DNA of 55,963 bases. Source: Oscillospiraceae bacterium (GTDB taxonomy: Bacteria > Bacillota > Clostridia > Oscillospirales > Oscillospiraceae). The stretch is from the NCBI GenBank assembly GCA_017469795.1, contig JAFUFT010000020.1, positions 1-55,963 on the forward strand. The letters run 5' to 3'. The translations under genes and the position numbers were made by a program. The notes under the pieces were generated by a model. It saw only the letters and a program-made list of their open reading frames with translations, was not told the origin of the DNA and ran no database searches. Of the stretch, positions 34,089 to 42,236 are shown piece by piece; the stretch's first letter is position 1, and each line of letters begins with the position of its first letter.

Positions 34089-34355
34089 TTATTCATTTGC
34101 TGCCTCCATCTCAAATGTGCGAATCTGAGATTTACACATTTGATCTTTCAATTTGACCTTGCGGGGAATAAGAATATAGTCGTATCCACTGGAATCACAC
34201 TTGTCACACTGTTCTTTGGCAGTGGCAAACGGATCAAGTCTTCTCACAATATAACTACTGGAATGAATGTAGTCCTGTAAACAATTCTTACACAGGCATC
34301 TAACATCTGCTTGTCCCCGCGGCTTATAATCCCAAAGGCCAAAAGTTTTTTTCAA
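34089..34355 (-). CDS. Small four-cysteine protein, homologous to the MazF-fused tail
   Basis: An 88-aa protein with CLCKNCLQDYIHSSSYIVRR, then LDPFATAKEQCDKCDSSGYD followed by YIL. The CxxC...CxxC pairs suggest a zinc ribbon. The same pattern, in order, ends the MazF-like protein at 55423. The TTG start lacks a good ribosome site, and the frame is open upstream (reading DNDSVRRAIRRGLKKTFG) to about 34400, exactly where parA breaks off. The gene may therefore be 5'-truncated by the junction. Function unknown, perhaps a nucleic-acid-binding partner. Confidence 0.6.
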   Translation of the reverse strand: MKKTFGLWDYKPRGQADVRCLCKNCLQDYIHSSSYIVRRLDPFATAKEQCDKCDSSGYDYILIPRKVKLKDQMCKSQIRTFEMEAANE

Positions 34356-34375
34356 TCCACGCCGAATTGCTCGCC

Positions 34376-34786
34376 TTACTGAATCGTTGTCAATGACGCC
34401 AACATATAGTCGTAGTACTTTTTCAAACCCTCGATACAGGATTTCAGAACGTACTCACGGCTCATAACATTGAACAAGCCCGTTTTCATGCCGGACAGTT
34501 CAATATTAGAAGGAAGCAGATCAACGCCTTCATTATGGGCGATAATCGCATTGCCGGAAGGCTGTTCATCTTCTATGACCGATTGCATGAGCGAAGATAG
34601 CGACACATCCAGCTCGTCTGGGTTCTTCACACCGAGGCTCACCGTGAGGCTCCCTTGCGGGTCAGCGTCAATCAGTAAGACCTTATTTCCGGTGTTTGCA
34701 AGGCCCACGCCGAGGTTGACTGTCGTGGTCGTTTTACCGACGCCGCCTTTCTGGTTTGTGATGGCAATCACTTTACAGTTTTCCAT
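34376..34786 (-). pseudogene. Truncated ParA partition ATPase
   Basis: The N-terminal half of a ParA/Soj-type ATPase: ITNQKGGVGKTTTTVNLGVG (deviant Walker A, near 10-29), LIDADPQGSLTVSLG, and VDLLPSNIELSGMK. It ends at residue 136, just after YYDYML, where homologues continue into the Walker B-like IDC segment. The full family length is about 250-280 aa, so roughly half is lost. AAAGGAGG precedes the ATG. The break coincides with the frame of the neighbouring cysteine-rich ORF, so the two halves come from a recombination event. It probably came from a plasmid or ICE backbone. Confidence 0.82.
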
Positions 34787-34810
34787 GCGTTTTCCTCCTT
34801 TCTTGAAATT

Positions 34811-34829
34811 TGCCGATGTTTAATCGGCA
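34811..34829. promoter_or_regulatory. Inverted repeat upstream of truncated parA
   Basis: TGCCGAT and ATCGGCA with a 5-nt spacer, 25 nt upstream of the parA ATG. It could be a parA autoregulatory site or part of an old parS-like site. Confidence 0.4.
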
Positions 34830-35303
34830 TGTAAGACGCAGTATTTGTTCTCAACACCCCCTGCGTTACGGGAAGTCATCAGGCGACCATGTGCTTCATG
34901 GTCTCATAGGAGTCTCACCTCTGCCGGGTTCTCCGCCAGCCCCGTAGGGAAGTATCATTGTCCTCAAACCTGTCATGGCCATATCGGGAGCAACCCGATA
35001 TTTACAGCACTGGATTCTCGCAAGAGCGTACATGCTGCACGGCTCATCAGTTTGATTAACGTACTTGATGACCTGTATATTCAATTTTCAAAGATCACGA
35101 AGTGGGTTCTCTGTGAGTTTTTTGAAGTACCCCTTCATAAAGGGATGAATGGCAAGCACCATTTTTATGGGTCTCCATATAAAATTTTGAAAAAATTTTT
35201 TTCCAGGCAAAACAAAAAAGCCCTTGCGAAATCTTAAGTGATTACGCAAGGGCTACAGGATGGTTTTATTCGGTTTTCTTTACTTCACGTTGTGACAAAG
35301 CGT
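34830..35303. other. Non-coding region with one hairpin
   Basis: About 470 bp without a credible gene. At 35219-35254 a 10-bp stem (AGCCCTTGCG/CGCAAGGGCT, 16-nt loop) has six A upstream, giving a T-run on the minus strand. It looks like a terminator for a minus-strand transcript whose gene is no longer here. The rest shows nothing I can name. Low coding potential and mixed composition suggest leftovers of an integrated element. Confidence 0.5.
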
Positions 35304-35364
35304 TTCAAATGAAAGAGATAGGCAGGATAAGCGCTGATATTGTTGCCCAAAGAAGCCTAAAAGG

Positions 35365-35434
35365 TGTCCCCGTGGTTGTCCCCGAAGTTGTCCCATAAAG
35401 ACGAAAAAAGGGGAGTTGTCCCCGAGTTGTCCCC
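35365..35434. repeat. Cluster of five TGTCCC(C/A) direct repeats
   Basis: TGTCCCC-type units begin at 35365, 35377, 35389, 35417 and 35428 (spacings 12, 12, 28, 11), within a (GA)GTTGTCCCCG consensus. The near-constant helical-turn spacing would place copies on the same DNA face, as in iterons or regulator sites. The overlapping minus-strand ORF (35305-35577) is a product of the repeat and not a gene. Confidence 0.5.
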
Positions 35435-35482
35435 GATAAAAACGTTTTGGTTGGGTCAGGTTGAGTCAGAACAAGACAAAAG

Positions 35483-35517
35483 AAAAACCCCGGAAAACCG
35501 CATGGTTCCGGGGTTTT
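35483..35517. terminator. Bidirectional hairpin terminator
   Basis: AAAAACCCCGG pairs with CCGGGGTTTTT around a 13-nt loop. The A and T tails make it functional in both directions. No intact gene is directly upstream on either strand. Confidence 0.7.
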
Positions 35518-35803
35518 TGGGCATTTTGAAGTCTTGATCAGCGCTTGGAGAACTGAAATGATCTCTTGGGCAGGCATTTACGAGAGAAATTAGCCCATTC
35601 AATTTGGAGTTTTTTGCGTTTTCAGCTCCGAAAAAGAGTGGATTTCATGCCTGTTTCTATGGATTTCAGAATAATTCGGAGTAAATCCAATTTGCCCCTC
35701 ACATTGGGACTTTGCTGCCTGCCTGCTCCCTATCCACGGTATCCCAGGACCGTGGAGGACGGCGGGGGCAGCAGATTCCAAACCACGGAAAGAATAGATT
35801 GTA

Positions 35804-36106
35804 ATGAAATCGAAGTTTGAAAAAATGGGCGGAACATACACCGAGATCGGCGGCATCTTATATCCCAACATCACCCCACCGGACCCGGATCACCGCCCCA
35901 TGGGCATCTGGGGAATGCGGCATGAGGAATACCTGAAGGAGCATCACTATCTGACCTATATAAACCTGCTGACCACCGGAAAGCTGGAAAGTTAGCTGGC
36001 GGATGTGGATGAGCAAGTCCAGGAGATGCTGGACCATCTGATTTCACAGATGGCCGGGGCCGAAGGGGTCACAGAACAGATGAAAGCAGAGGATCAGATG
36101 GAGTGA
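35804..36106 (+). pseudogene. Degenerate TnpV (Tn4451-type transposon protein)
   Basis: The frame encodes MKSKFEKMGGTYTEIGGILY, then GIWGMRHEEYLKEHHYLTYI followed by NLLTTGKLES, which is the TnpV N-terminus. A TAG stop (35993-35995) interrupts it. In the same frame it continues LADVDEQVQEMLDHLISQMA and GVTEQMKAEDQME to a TGA (36104-36106), where TnpV has Trp, then VRRMN. After that the frame leaves the family and meets the next fragment. So two point nonsense mutations are followed by a deletion. It is a remnant of a Tn4451-like mobile element with no function expected. Confidence 0.75.
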
Positions 36107-36107
36107 G

Positions 36108-36523
36108 TCAGGAGGATGAATATTCAACCTTGTCCTTGCTGACATTGAAGTAATCGTAGGTAATGCTACCGTCCTTCACACGCTTTTCGTGATCGGATAT
36201 GTTCCATTTCCGTGCAATATCAAAACTGTTCGGCATAAGGTTGATGACGGCAATGATTCTCTTAAAGAAGTTTCTGCGCTTTTCAAATCCCTTGTTGACG
36301 ATCTCTATCGTGTCCTTATCAGAATAACCGAAGGATTTGATTTCCAGGCACATTGCCATAACCGCATAGATGTATGTGGCGTTAGTTGTCGGGTACCATC
36401 ATTTGTGCCGTCACACTTTGTCAGGTGCCAGTTCACGCCTATTAGGACACCATGCTTTGAAAGAAATCTCAGTAAACCATATTTCCCGTAATCTCCAATA
36501 TCTCCAACATACTGATTTTTCAA
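36108..36523 (-). pseudogene. Chimeric fragment of a conserved hypothetical gene
   Basis: Two overlapping minus-strand frames meet near 36390. The upstream one (from 36523) opens MKNQYVGDIGDYGKYGLLRF, a start I associate with a conserved uncharacterised family, up to GVNWHLTKCDGTNDG. The other frame continues NATYIYAVMAMCLEIKSFGY and ends DKVEYSSS. The family normally reads on in a single frame, so this is either a frameshift or a fusion of two unrelated pieces. No function can be assigned. Confidence 0.5.
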
Positions 36524-36644
36524 CGCTTTTTTCTCCTTAATATTTGTTCGGCTTTTTCGCTCGATTCAGACAGTGCTGCCGTATGTTCTTTTGGCAGTGA
36601 AAAATGAACGTAGTGATTACAAAGCATGACACCCCTGTACAATA

Positions 36645-37511
36645 TTACCAGGATCTATACTGCTGTGCCGGCTTCTTCACGAAGTTTTCCGAAACGATCT
36701 GGAGCCCAACAATATATGCCGCATATTCTGGATGAGAACGTAAAACTATGTTCATATAGCGGTCGCCTGGCTGGTCGAATTCCTTTCGGAGACGCTCGAT
36801 GAGTGCAGCATAATACGCTATTGCCTGGTGTGCCGTGTCCTCTTCCAAAGGCTCATATCCAAGGTCCTTGAACAAGACGGATGTTCTTCCTTCCTTAGAG
36901 CCGAGAGTGATACCGACATTATTGACAAAGATACCGATATCGACGACTGGGGAGTACTCTTTGTATACCTCGTAGTTTTTTCGATACAGGGAGACTATCA
37001 CATCCTTTACGGGTTCGATGGCATCGGATGCCGCCATGCGTTGGGTCCAGCTTCCGCCCAGTTGTTTAAATATTCGAAGCTTCTCATCGAGGCTTTTTTG
37101 TACTACCTCCCGCATCTGTTGTCCTGGGATCTGGAAGGAGATGACGTGTTCGATGATGTGTTTGCGGAAGTCCTTTTTCGAATAGCCGGAAATCGATGCG
37201 AAACGCTCCTTGGTGACAAGGTCCGCTCGGACGCCTATCCTGCCAAGGTAGTCTTTGGCATCGGCAGCTTTTTGGTCGGCAAGTTTTATATCCTCGTCCA
37301 TATGACTTAAGTTGAGCGTATCGAAGCGCGACCATTTCCCGATGAGCGATCCCGGAAATCGTTTCTCTTCGGCAAACTGTACGCTTGTTACGGTCTTTTG
37401 GCAGCTGATCCCCCTCAGATACCCTGTGGTATCCTGGTCCTGCGGAGACCAGAGCTCACTATCGAAGACATTGAAGATGTCGGCATGGTAGGAAATTAGA
37501 TTATGATTCAT
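36645..37511 (-). CDS. Hypothetical protein, unrecognised
   Basis: A 288-aa cytoplasmic protein, starting MNHNLISYHADIFNVFDSEL at the ATG at 37511 because GGGAGGAG lies 7 nt upstream. It is mostly charged alpha-helical, with LADQKAADAKDYLGRIGVRA in the middle and a hydrophobic TAHQAIAYYAALIERLRKEF near the end. No catalytic motif or membrane segment seen. Because it lies between element scars and a restriction locus, it may be a defence gene, but nothing in the sequence proves that. Confidence 0.6.
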   Translation of the reverse strand: MNHNLISYHADIFNVFDSELWSPQDQDTTGYLRGISCQKTVTSVQFAEEKRFPGSLIGKWSRFDTLNLSHMDEDIKLADQKAADAKDYLGRIGVRADLVTKERFASISGYSKKDFRKHIIEHVISFQIPGQQMREVVQKSLDEKLRIFKQLGGSWTQRMAASDAIEPVKDVIVSLYRKNYEVYKEYSPVVDIGIFVNNVGITLGSKEGRTSVLFKDLGYEPLEEDTAHQAIAYYAALIERLRKEFDQPGDRYMNIVLRSHPEYAAYIVGLQIVSENFVKKPAQQYRSW

Positions 37512-37639
37512 GATGCTCCTCCCTATAAAGTCAAGTGATATTTCCTTGTAAATCAAGGATTTTTCAACGTTATACCTCTTCTGAATGAGCCGGAAGAATG
37601 GGCATCTCAGAGTATCTGGTACGAGAATAGAGGTGTTTT

Positions 37640-38048
37640 GGGTATACGAATCAGAACGTCGTTCATCCTGATATTCATGGCCGTTGTATAACCCTTCCCT
37701 CTATGGCAGCGCACCTCCCGTATCTACCAGGATCACCTTCGATTCCCCGACGGGTCCTCACTTCCTTCGTTCCGCCTGCCCATAACCAGGGTGTCAGCTT
37801 AGCTCCTTTACTGGGTCATGCCCGATGGACAAAATTCCTGCCGACTACTGGCTCATTCTTTGTTGTTTGCTGACTCCAGTTCCTGCTCACCAGCACCTTT
37901 CGGCGGACGTTTCCCTGGTGAACCTCTTCCTTCGTCACTCCCATACGGGAGCCGGTCGGCTGCTTGTGACCGGAGCCGGATCGCCGATGCAGGATCAGAT
38001 GCCCGGCTCTGGTCGCAAGCAGTGGTTGCTCTGTTTCTTTGATGGCTG
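37640..38048. mobile_element. Non-coding end of an IS110-family remnant
   Basis: About 400 bp with no credible ORF directly follows, on the minus strand, the C-terminus of an IS110-type transposase. It is GC-rich and repeatedly self-complementary. IS110-family elements carry a long non-coding end that encodes the bridge RNA, so this stretch may be the remains of that end. I cannot define the element termini. The 129 bp from 37512 to 37640 show nothing else. Confidence 0.4.
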
Positions 38049-38211
38049 TCAAGCCGCCACAGGTCTCCGAATATCGCCCATCAGTTTTGCTGCGTCATAG
38101 GTGGTTCCCGTCTGAAGGATCAGATAGAACACCCGGATCAGTTTGCAAGCCACTGCAATCATCGACTGCATCTTCTTTAAGGGATTCTTCTCCCTTGTAG
38201 TGTTGTGCCAT
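38049..38211 (-). pseudogene. IS110-family transposase, C-terminal remnant
   Basis: Reading the minus strand from 38211 gives MAQHYKGEKNPLKKMQSMIA, then VACKLIRVFYLILQTGTTYD and AAKLMGDIRRPVAA, with a stop at 38049-38051. This is the conserved C-terminus of IS116/IS110/IS902-type transposases (the serine-containing Transposase_20 side). The DEDD catalytic N-terminal half is missing, cut directly before the GIY-YIG gene. The remnant cannot transpose. Confidence 0.7.
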
Positions 38212-38239
38212 GCAAATTGCCCCCTTTTGCTGTTGGAAC

Positions 38240-39073
38240 TCAGACATCTTTCAGCTTTATTCCATCCGCAGTTTTCCAGTCCACATTGCCGTTTGACGTA
38301 TGTCCCAGAATTACTGCTGAGGCTGCCGACGGAGCATTGAACTCATAATCTCTGGTAAACAAACGGTCCACAATTACCCCGTCTTTAAGCAGTGCGTTTC
38401 GGAGATTATAATATGATTTGCCCCTTGTTTCCAGTGACGGCACCGTGTGATCGGATATCAAGGAACCCTTTAATACAGTGAAGCCGCCTGCACTCACAAA
38501 CCCTTTTGCCGATGCGCCGGACCCCTTGCAGTACAGATAAACTGTGTCATCATTGGCTTTTGGCACAGGCACAAGCACCTTATACCCAAGTGTGTTAATG
38601 AGAACCTTTACATTATCAATGAATTCTTCCATACTGGCGATCTGCGCCTCTTTCAGCACAGTGTTCTTGTATGTGTTTTTCGTCAGAATCGCATATCTTC
38701 CGCACTCTTTAGCGATCTCAACAAACCTGTGCTCAAGATATCGGATCAACGCTTTATTCAGATCCCTGCCGACAAAGATGACAGCCGTATTCCAGTAATA
38801 CTTTTCCTTACCGGCTTGATAGTCACGGAGATGCTGCAACAAACGCTCTTGTATGTTTTCCGCTTCGCCAATGTATACAGAATCCGTGCCGTCGTCCTCC
38901 TGGCAAATCAGAAAGTACACACCAACGGCCTTGATATCATCCCGATCACAGGATGCAACTTCTGTTCTGGGAATTTTGATTGCCTTGCCGTTCCAGTTGG
39001 AAAGCTCTGCAGTAACAAGGCTGTCCGCCGTACCATTTACAAGAAACAATTCAATTGCTTTTCCGTATGCCAT
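38240..39073 (-). CDS. GIY-YIG nuclease-domain protein with DUF4357
   Basis: A 277-aa protein. GVYFLICQEDDGTDSVYIGE (near 53-72) contains the GIY-YIG-type strand pair as GVYFL...VYIGE, followed by ERLLQHLRDYQAGKEKYYWN and the catalytic-site Glu in LIRYLEHRFVEIAKE. The C-terminal ~60 residues (RNALLKDGVIVDRLFTRDYE, FNAPSAASAVILG) are DUF4357, a domain found with restriction-modification genes. The start at 39073 has GGGAG 9 nt upstream. It lies 45 nt after hsdR in the same direction, and is probably a co-transcribed accessory or antiviral nuclease. Confidence 0.87.
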   Translation of the reverse strand: MAYGKAIELFLVNGTADSLVTAELSNWNGKAIKIPRTEVASCDRDDIKAVGVYFLICQEDDGTDSVYIGEAENIQERLLQHLRDYQAGKEKYYWNTAVIFVGRDLNKALIRYLEHRFVEIAKECGRYAILTKNTYKNTVLKEAQIASMEEFIDNVKVLINTLGYKVLVPVPKANDDTVYLYCKGSGASAKGFVSAGGFTVLKGSLISDHTVPSLETRGKSYYNLRNALLKDGVIVDRLFTRDYEFNAPSAASAVILGHTSNGNVDWKTADGIKLKDV

Positions 39074-39118
39074 GATGATCACTCCCTGTATTCCTATACC
39101 GATATCACGATTATAAGA

Positions 39119-42100
39119 TTAGCTGTTATCTGTCCACAACTCGCACTGCCTGATAACAGTGTTGATCGCATCTTCTACCCCTTCCGGCGGATAATTGTAT
39201 TTCTTTAACAGGCGTTTAACCATTTTTCTCATGGAAGCGCGAGCGGTTTCTTTTTTCTGCCAGTCAATGGTTCTGCTTCTTCGGAGCATTTCTGTCAACT
39301 CACGGGTCATGGCAATTAGCTCATCATTCTGATAAAAATCTTTGATTGCCTCTGGCCGAGTCAATGCATCATAAAATGCCATTTCTTCCGTAGTAAGGCC
39401 CAGGTTTTGGCCTTGCTGATGAAGCTGCGCAATTTCAGCTGCCGCGTTAAGCAACTCTTTTATTACTTCCTCATTTGTAATGAGGCCATTATAATAGGCG
39501 TTCATCAGTTTCGTGATCTTCTCAGAGAATTTCTCTGATTGGACCAGATTTGTTCTCCGGAAAAAGCTCACTTGCTCTGCCATAAGCTTTTTCAGGATCT
39601 CCACAGCTATATTTTTCTCTTTCATTTTTGAGATCTCATCCAAAACTGACGGATCAAAAAGAGAGAAATTATCGCCATGATCCTTGCTGTCAAAAAGATT
39701 GATAACGCCCTCACTTTGGATGCTGGCTTTCAAAAGGTCGCTGATCTGCTGGTTGATTTCGGACAGAGAAAGCATTCTCCCTCCACCGCCAACTGATATC
39801 TTGCTGACAGTTGATCGCACCGACTCAAAATATGCTGCATCGTGACGTTCCTGTTCTGTGGTCATACTTGAGCAAAGAGAATGGGACTGCTTCAACAAAA
39901 AGGATTCCCTCAAGAATTGATCCTGTCGATCCGGAACCGTTGCATCAAGTACATAGTTCGCACCACCAGCAATCAATTTTGCCATTGTAAGTGGAGATCC
40001 GCCAGTAAAGCCACTAAAATCAAATCCATAAAAGATATCCTTACAAACCTGTAGCTTCTCCTGGAATTTGGGATATGCCACCCTGGCAATATTCATATCA
40101 CCATAGCGGGACTGATCCCTTGCGGTGTATTCCTTCATGGCAGCCTTCAATGCGGAAGCAATACCAACATAGTCTACAACCAACCCGCCCTCTTTATCTT
40201 GAAAAACCCTGTTGACGCGGGCAATGGCCTGCATAAGATTATAGCCGTGCATCGGTTTGTAAACATACATGGTAGCCAGCGATGGGACATCAAAGCCTGT
40301 AAGCCACATATCCACGACGATGGCGATTTTCATCGGATCGTTGTTATCCTTAAACTTACGGGCCAGTTCTTCTTTGTGTGCTTTTGTTCCGATGACCGCT
40401 TTCCAATCTTCCGGATCATTATTACCGCTGGTCATGACAACACCGACTTTTTCCTTCCAATCCGGGCGTATTTCAAGGATCCGACGGTAGATTTTCATGG
40501 CTATCGGGCGGGAATAAGCCACAATCATGGCCTTGCCGGTAAGCAGATTGGCTCTGTTTTTCTCATAATGGGAGACGATGTCGTCGCAGAGGGAGGCAAT
40601 TGTGGAATCTGCCCCAAGAACGCTTTCCATCTGGCCGAGCATCTTTTTGCTCTTTTCAATGGTCTGTGAGTTCGTCTGGGACTCCAGAATATCGTATGTA
40701 GAATCGATAAGGGCGAGGGTGTTTTCATCCAACTTCAGGTGAACAACTCTGCTCTCATAATAAACAGGCCGTGTAGCCCCATCCTCAACAGCTTGGGTCA
40801 TGTCATAGATGTCAATGTAGTCACCAAATACTTCCCGCGTGTTTCGGTCTTTCGCAGATATAGGGGTGCCTGTAAATCCGATAAAGGTAGCGTTCGGCAG
40901 TGCATCGCGAATAATCCGGGCATTTCCAACCACAATTCGGGCTTCTTTCTCGCCCTTTTCATTTTCGTTCATGACGATGCGCTCATCAAAACCGTACTGT
41001 CCGCGGTGTGCCTCGTCCGCCATAACCACTATGTTCCGACGTTCCGACAGCGGTCTTTCCCCGTGCTCGAATTTGAACATGGTTGTGAATATGATTCCGT
41101 TTGCCTCTCTTCCATCGAGCAGCGATTTCAGATGCTCTTTGCTTGTGGCCTGTACCGGTGTCTGGCGCAGGAAAGGAGCGCATTTCGCAAACTGTGAGTA
41201 GAGCTGATCATCCAAGTCGATGCGGTCGGTCATGACAACAATAGTTGGACTATCCAACGCCTCTTGCAGAAGATGCGCATAGAACACCATTGACAACGAT
41301 TTTCCGCTGCCTTGGGTGTGCCAGAACACGCCGCCTTTTCCATCCGTGGCTGTGGCCACTTTTGCTTTCTCCACAGCTTTTCGGACCGCAAAATACTGGT
41401 GGTATCCGGCGAGGATCTTGATGGGCTTCTGACTATCTCCGGAAAACAAGATAAAGTTTTTAACGATATCCAGCAGCCGCTCCCGTGTGAACATTCCCTC
41501 ATAGAAAGTATCAAACTGTGCGTAGGCGGTGTTTTCATAGTTTCCATCTTTGGTTTTCCACTCCATAAAACGGTCAAGACCAGAGGTGATTGTTCCCGCT
41601 TTGTTTGTGGAGAGATCGCTGATGACACAGATAGCGTTATAGCAGAACAATGATGGAATGTCCTGCATATAGTTCCGAATCTGATTGTATGCATTCTCCG
41701 CGCCTACCTCGTCTTTCGAGGGGCTCTTCAGCTCCATAAGAACGAGCGGCAGGCCATTAATGAAAAGAATGATGTCCGGGCGGCGGTTATTTCCGTTTTC
41801 GATAAACGTAAACTGATTGACTACATAAAATGAGTTTTTGTGTACGTTGTTGTAGTCCATCAGATAGACAATAGAAGAACGTTCCTCTCCCTTGACAAAA
41901 TACTTTACAGTGACACCGTTTTGGAGGTAGTCCATGAAGGTCATATTTTTTTGTACCAGGCTCCCGTTTTCAAAGGATTTCACCTTTGCAATTGCTTCCT
42001 GAATAGCCTCCAAAGGGAGCCCCTTATTGATGCGAACAAGGCTGTCCTGCAGAACTGAATCCAGCAGGGGGTTGGAGTAATCAGTCCTGTTCATATCCGG

Positions 42101-42178
42101 CGCATAAATATGAGTGTATCCCATGCCCTCAAATAGTTCTATGATGGCCTGTTCAAAGGTGTCTTCGGTAAAGACCAT
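39119..42178 (-). CDS. hsdR: Type I restriction enzyme R subunit
   Basis: A 1019-aa motor and nuclease subunit. The PD-(D/E)xK nuclease lies in GNNRRPDIILFINGLPLVLM followed by ELKSP (near 130-155). The SF2 translocase motifs are TQGSGKSLSMVFYAHLL (motif I, near 290), MADEAHRGQYG (II, near 385), and ATFIGFTGTPIS (III), with DMWLTGFDVPSLATMYV for motifs V-VI. The C-terminal helical domain binds the methylase core. The ATG at 42178 follows GGAGGCG. It acts with HsdM2S to cut unmodified DNA far from the recognition site. It is directly downstream of hsdS (53 nt). Confidence 0.95.
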   Translation of the reverse strand: MVFTEDTFEQAIIELFEGMGYTHIYAPDMNRTDYSNPLLDSVLQDSLVRINKGLPLEAIQEAIAKVKSFENGSLVQKNMTFMDYLQNGVTVKYFVKGEERSSIVYLMDYNNVHKNSFYVVNQFTFIENGNNRRPDIILFINGLPLVLMELKSPSKDEVGAENAYNQIRNYMQDIPSLFCYNAICVISDLSTNKAGTITSGLDRFMEWKTKDGNYENTAYAQFDTFYEGMFTRERLLDIVKNFILFSGDSQKPIKILAGYHQYFAVRKAVEKAKVATATDGKGGVFWHTQGSGKSLSMVFYAHLLQEALDSPTIVVMTDRIDLDDQLYSQFAKCAPFLRQTPVQATSKEHLKSLLDGREANGIIFTTMFKFEHGERPLSERRNIVVMADEAHRGQYGFDERIVMNENEKGEKEARIVVGNARIIRDALPNATFIGFTGTPISAKDRNTREVFGDYIDIYDMTQAVEDGATRPVYYESRVVHLKLDENTLALIDSTYDILESQTNSQTIEKSKKMLGQMESVLGADSTIASLCDDIVSHYEKNRANLLTGKAMIVAYSRPIAMKIYRRILEIRPDWKEKVGVVMTSGNNDPEDWKAVIGTKAHKEELARKFKDNNDPMKIAIVVDMWLTGFDVPSLATMYVYKPMHGYNLMQAIARVNRVFQDKEGGLVVDYVGIASALKAAMKEYTARDQSRYGDMNIARVAYPKFQEKLQVCKDIFYGFDFSGFTGGSPLTMAKLIAGGANYVLDATVPDRQDQFLRESFLLKQSHSLCSSMTTEQERHDAAYFESVRSTVSKISVGGGGRMLSLSEINQQISDLLKASIQSEGVINLFDSKDHGDNFSLFDPSVLDEISKMKEKNIAVEILKKLMAEQVSFFRRTNLVQSEKFSEKITKLMNAYYNGLITNEEVIKELLNAAAEIAQLHQQGQNLGLTTEEMAFYDALTRPEAIKDFYQNDELIAMTRELTEMLRRSRTIDWQKKETARASMRKMVKRLLKKYNYPPEGVEDAINTVIRQCELWTDNS

Positions 42179-42212
42179 TTTGGACGCCTCCTTTCGGTGG
42201 TGTGATGTAGGG

Positions 42213-42236
42213 TAAACGCGAATTTAGCGGCTTAAA
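42213..42236 (+). repeat. Inversion site 1, 24-bp repeat at the end of hsdS
   Basis: Contains the 14-bp core TAAACGCGAATTTA in plus orientation at 42213-42226 and extends for 24 bp into the hsdS stop codon (42232-42234). The same 24 bp is present in opposite orientation at 45053-45076. It marks the outer end of a 3' half-cassette. Confidence 0.85.

Noticed and set aside
35305..35577. A 90-aa minus-strand protein
   Set aside because: The reading frame is produced by the TGTCCCC repeats and a terminator. No start site or similarity.
35993..36106. Stop-codon readthrough or recoding in tnpV
   Set aside because: TAG and TGA end many intact genes in this window, and the C-terminus is also deleted, so plain decay is simpler.
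37816..38052. Overlapping 74-91-aa frames on both strands
   Set aside because: They lie in the structured non-coding end of the IS110 remnant and have no ribosome sites.
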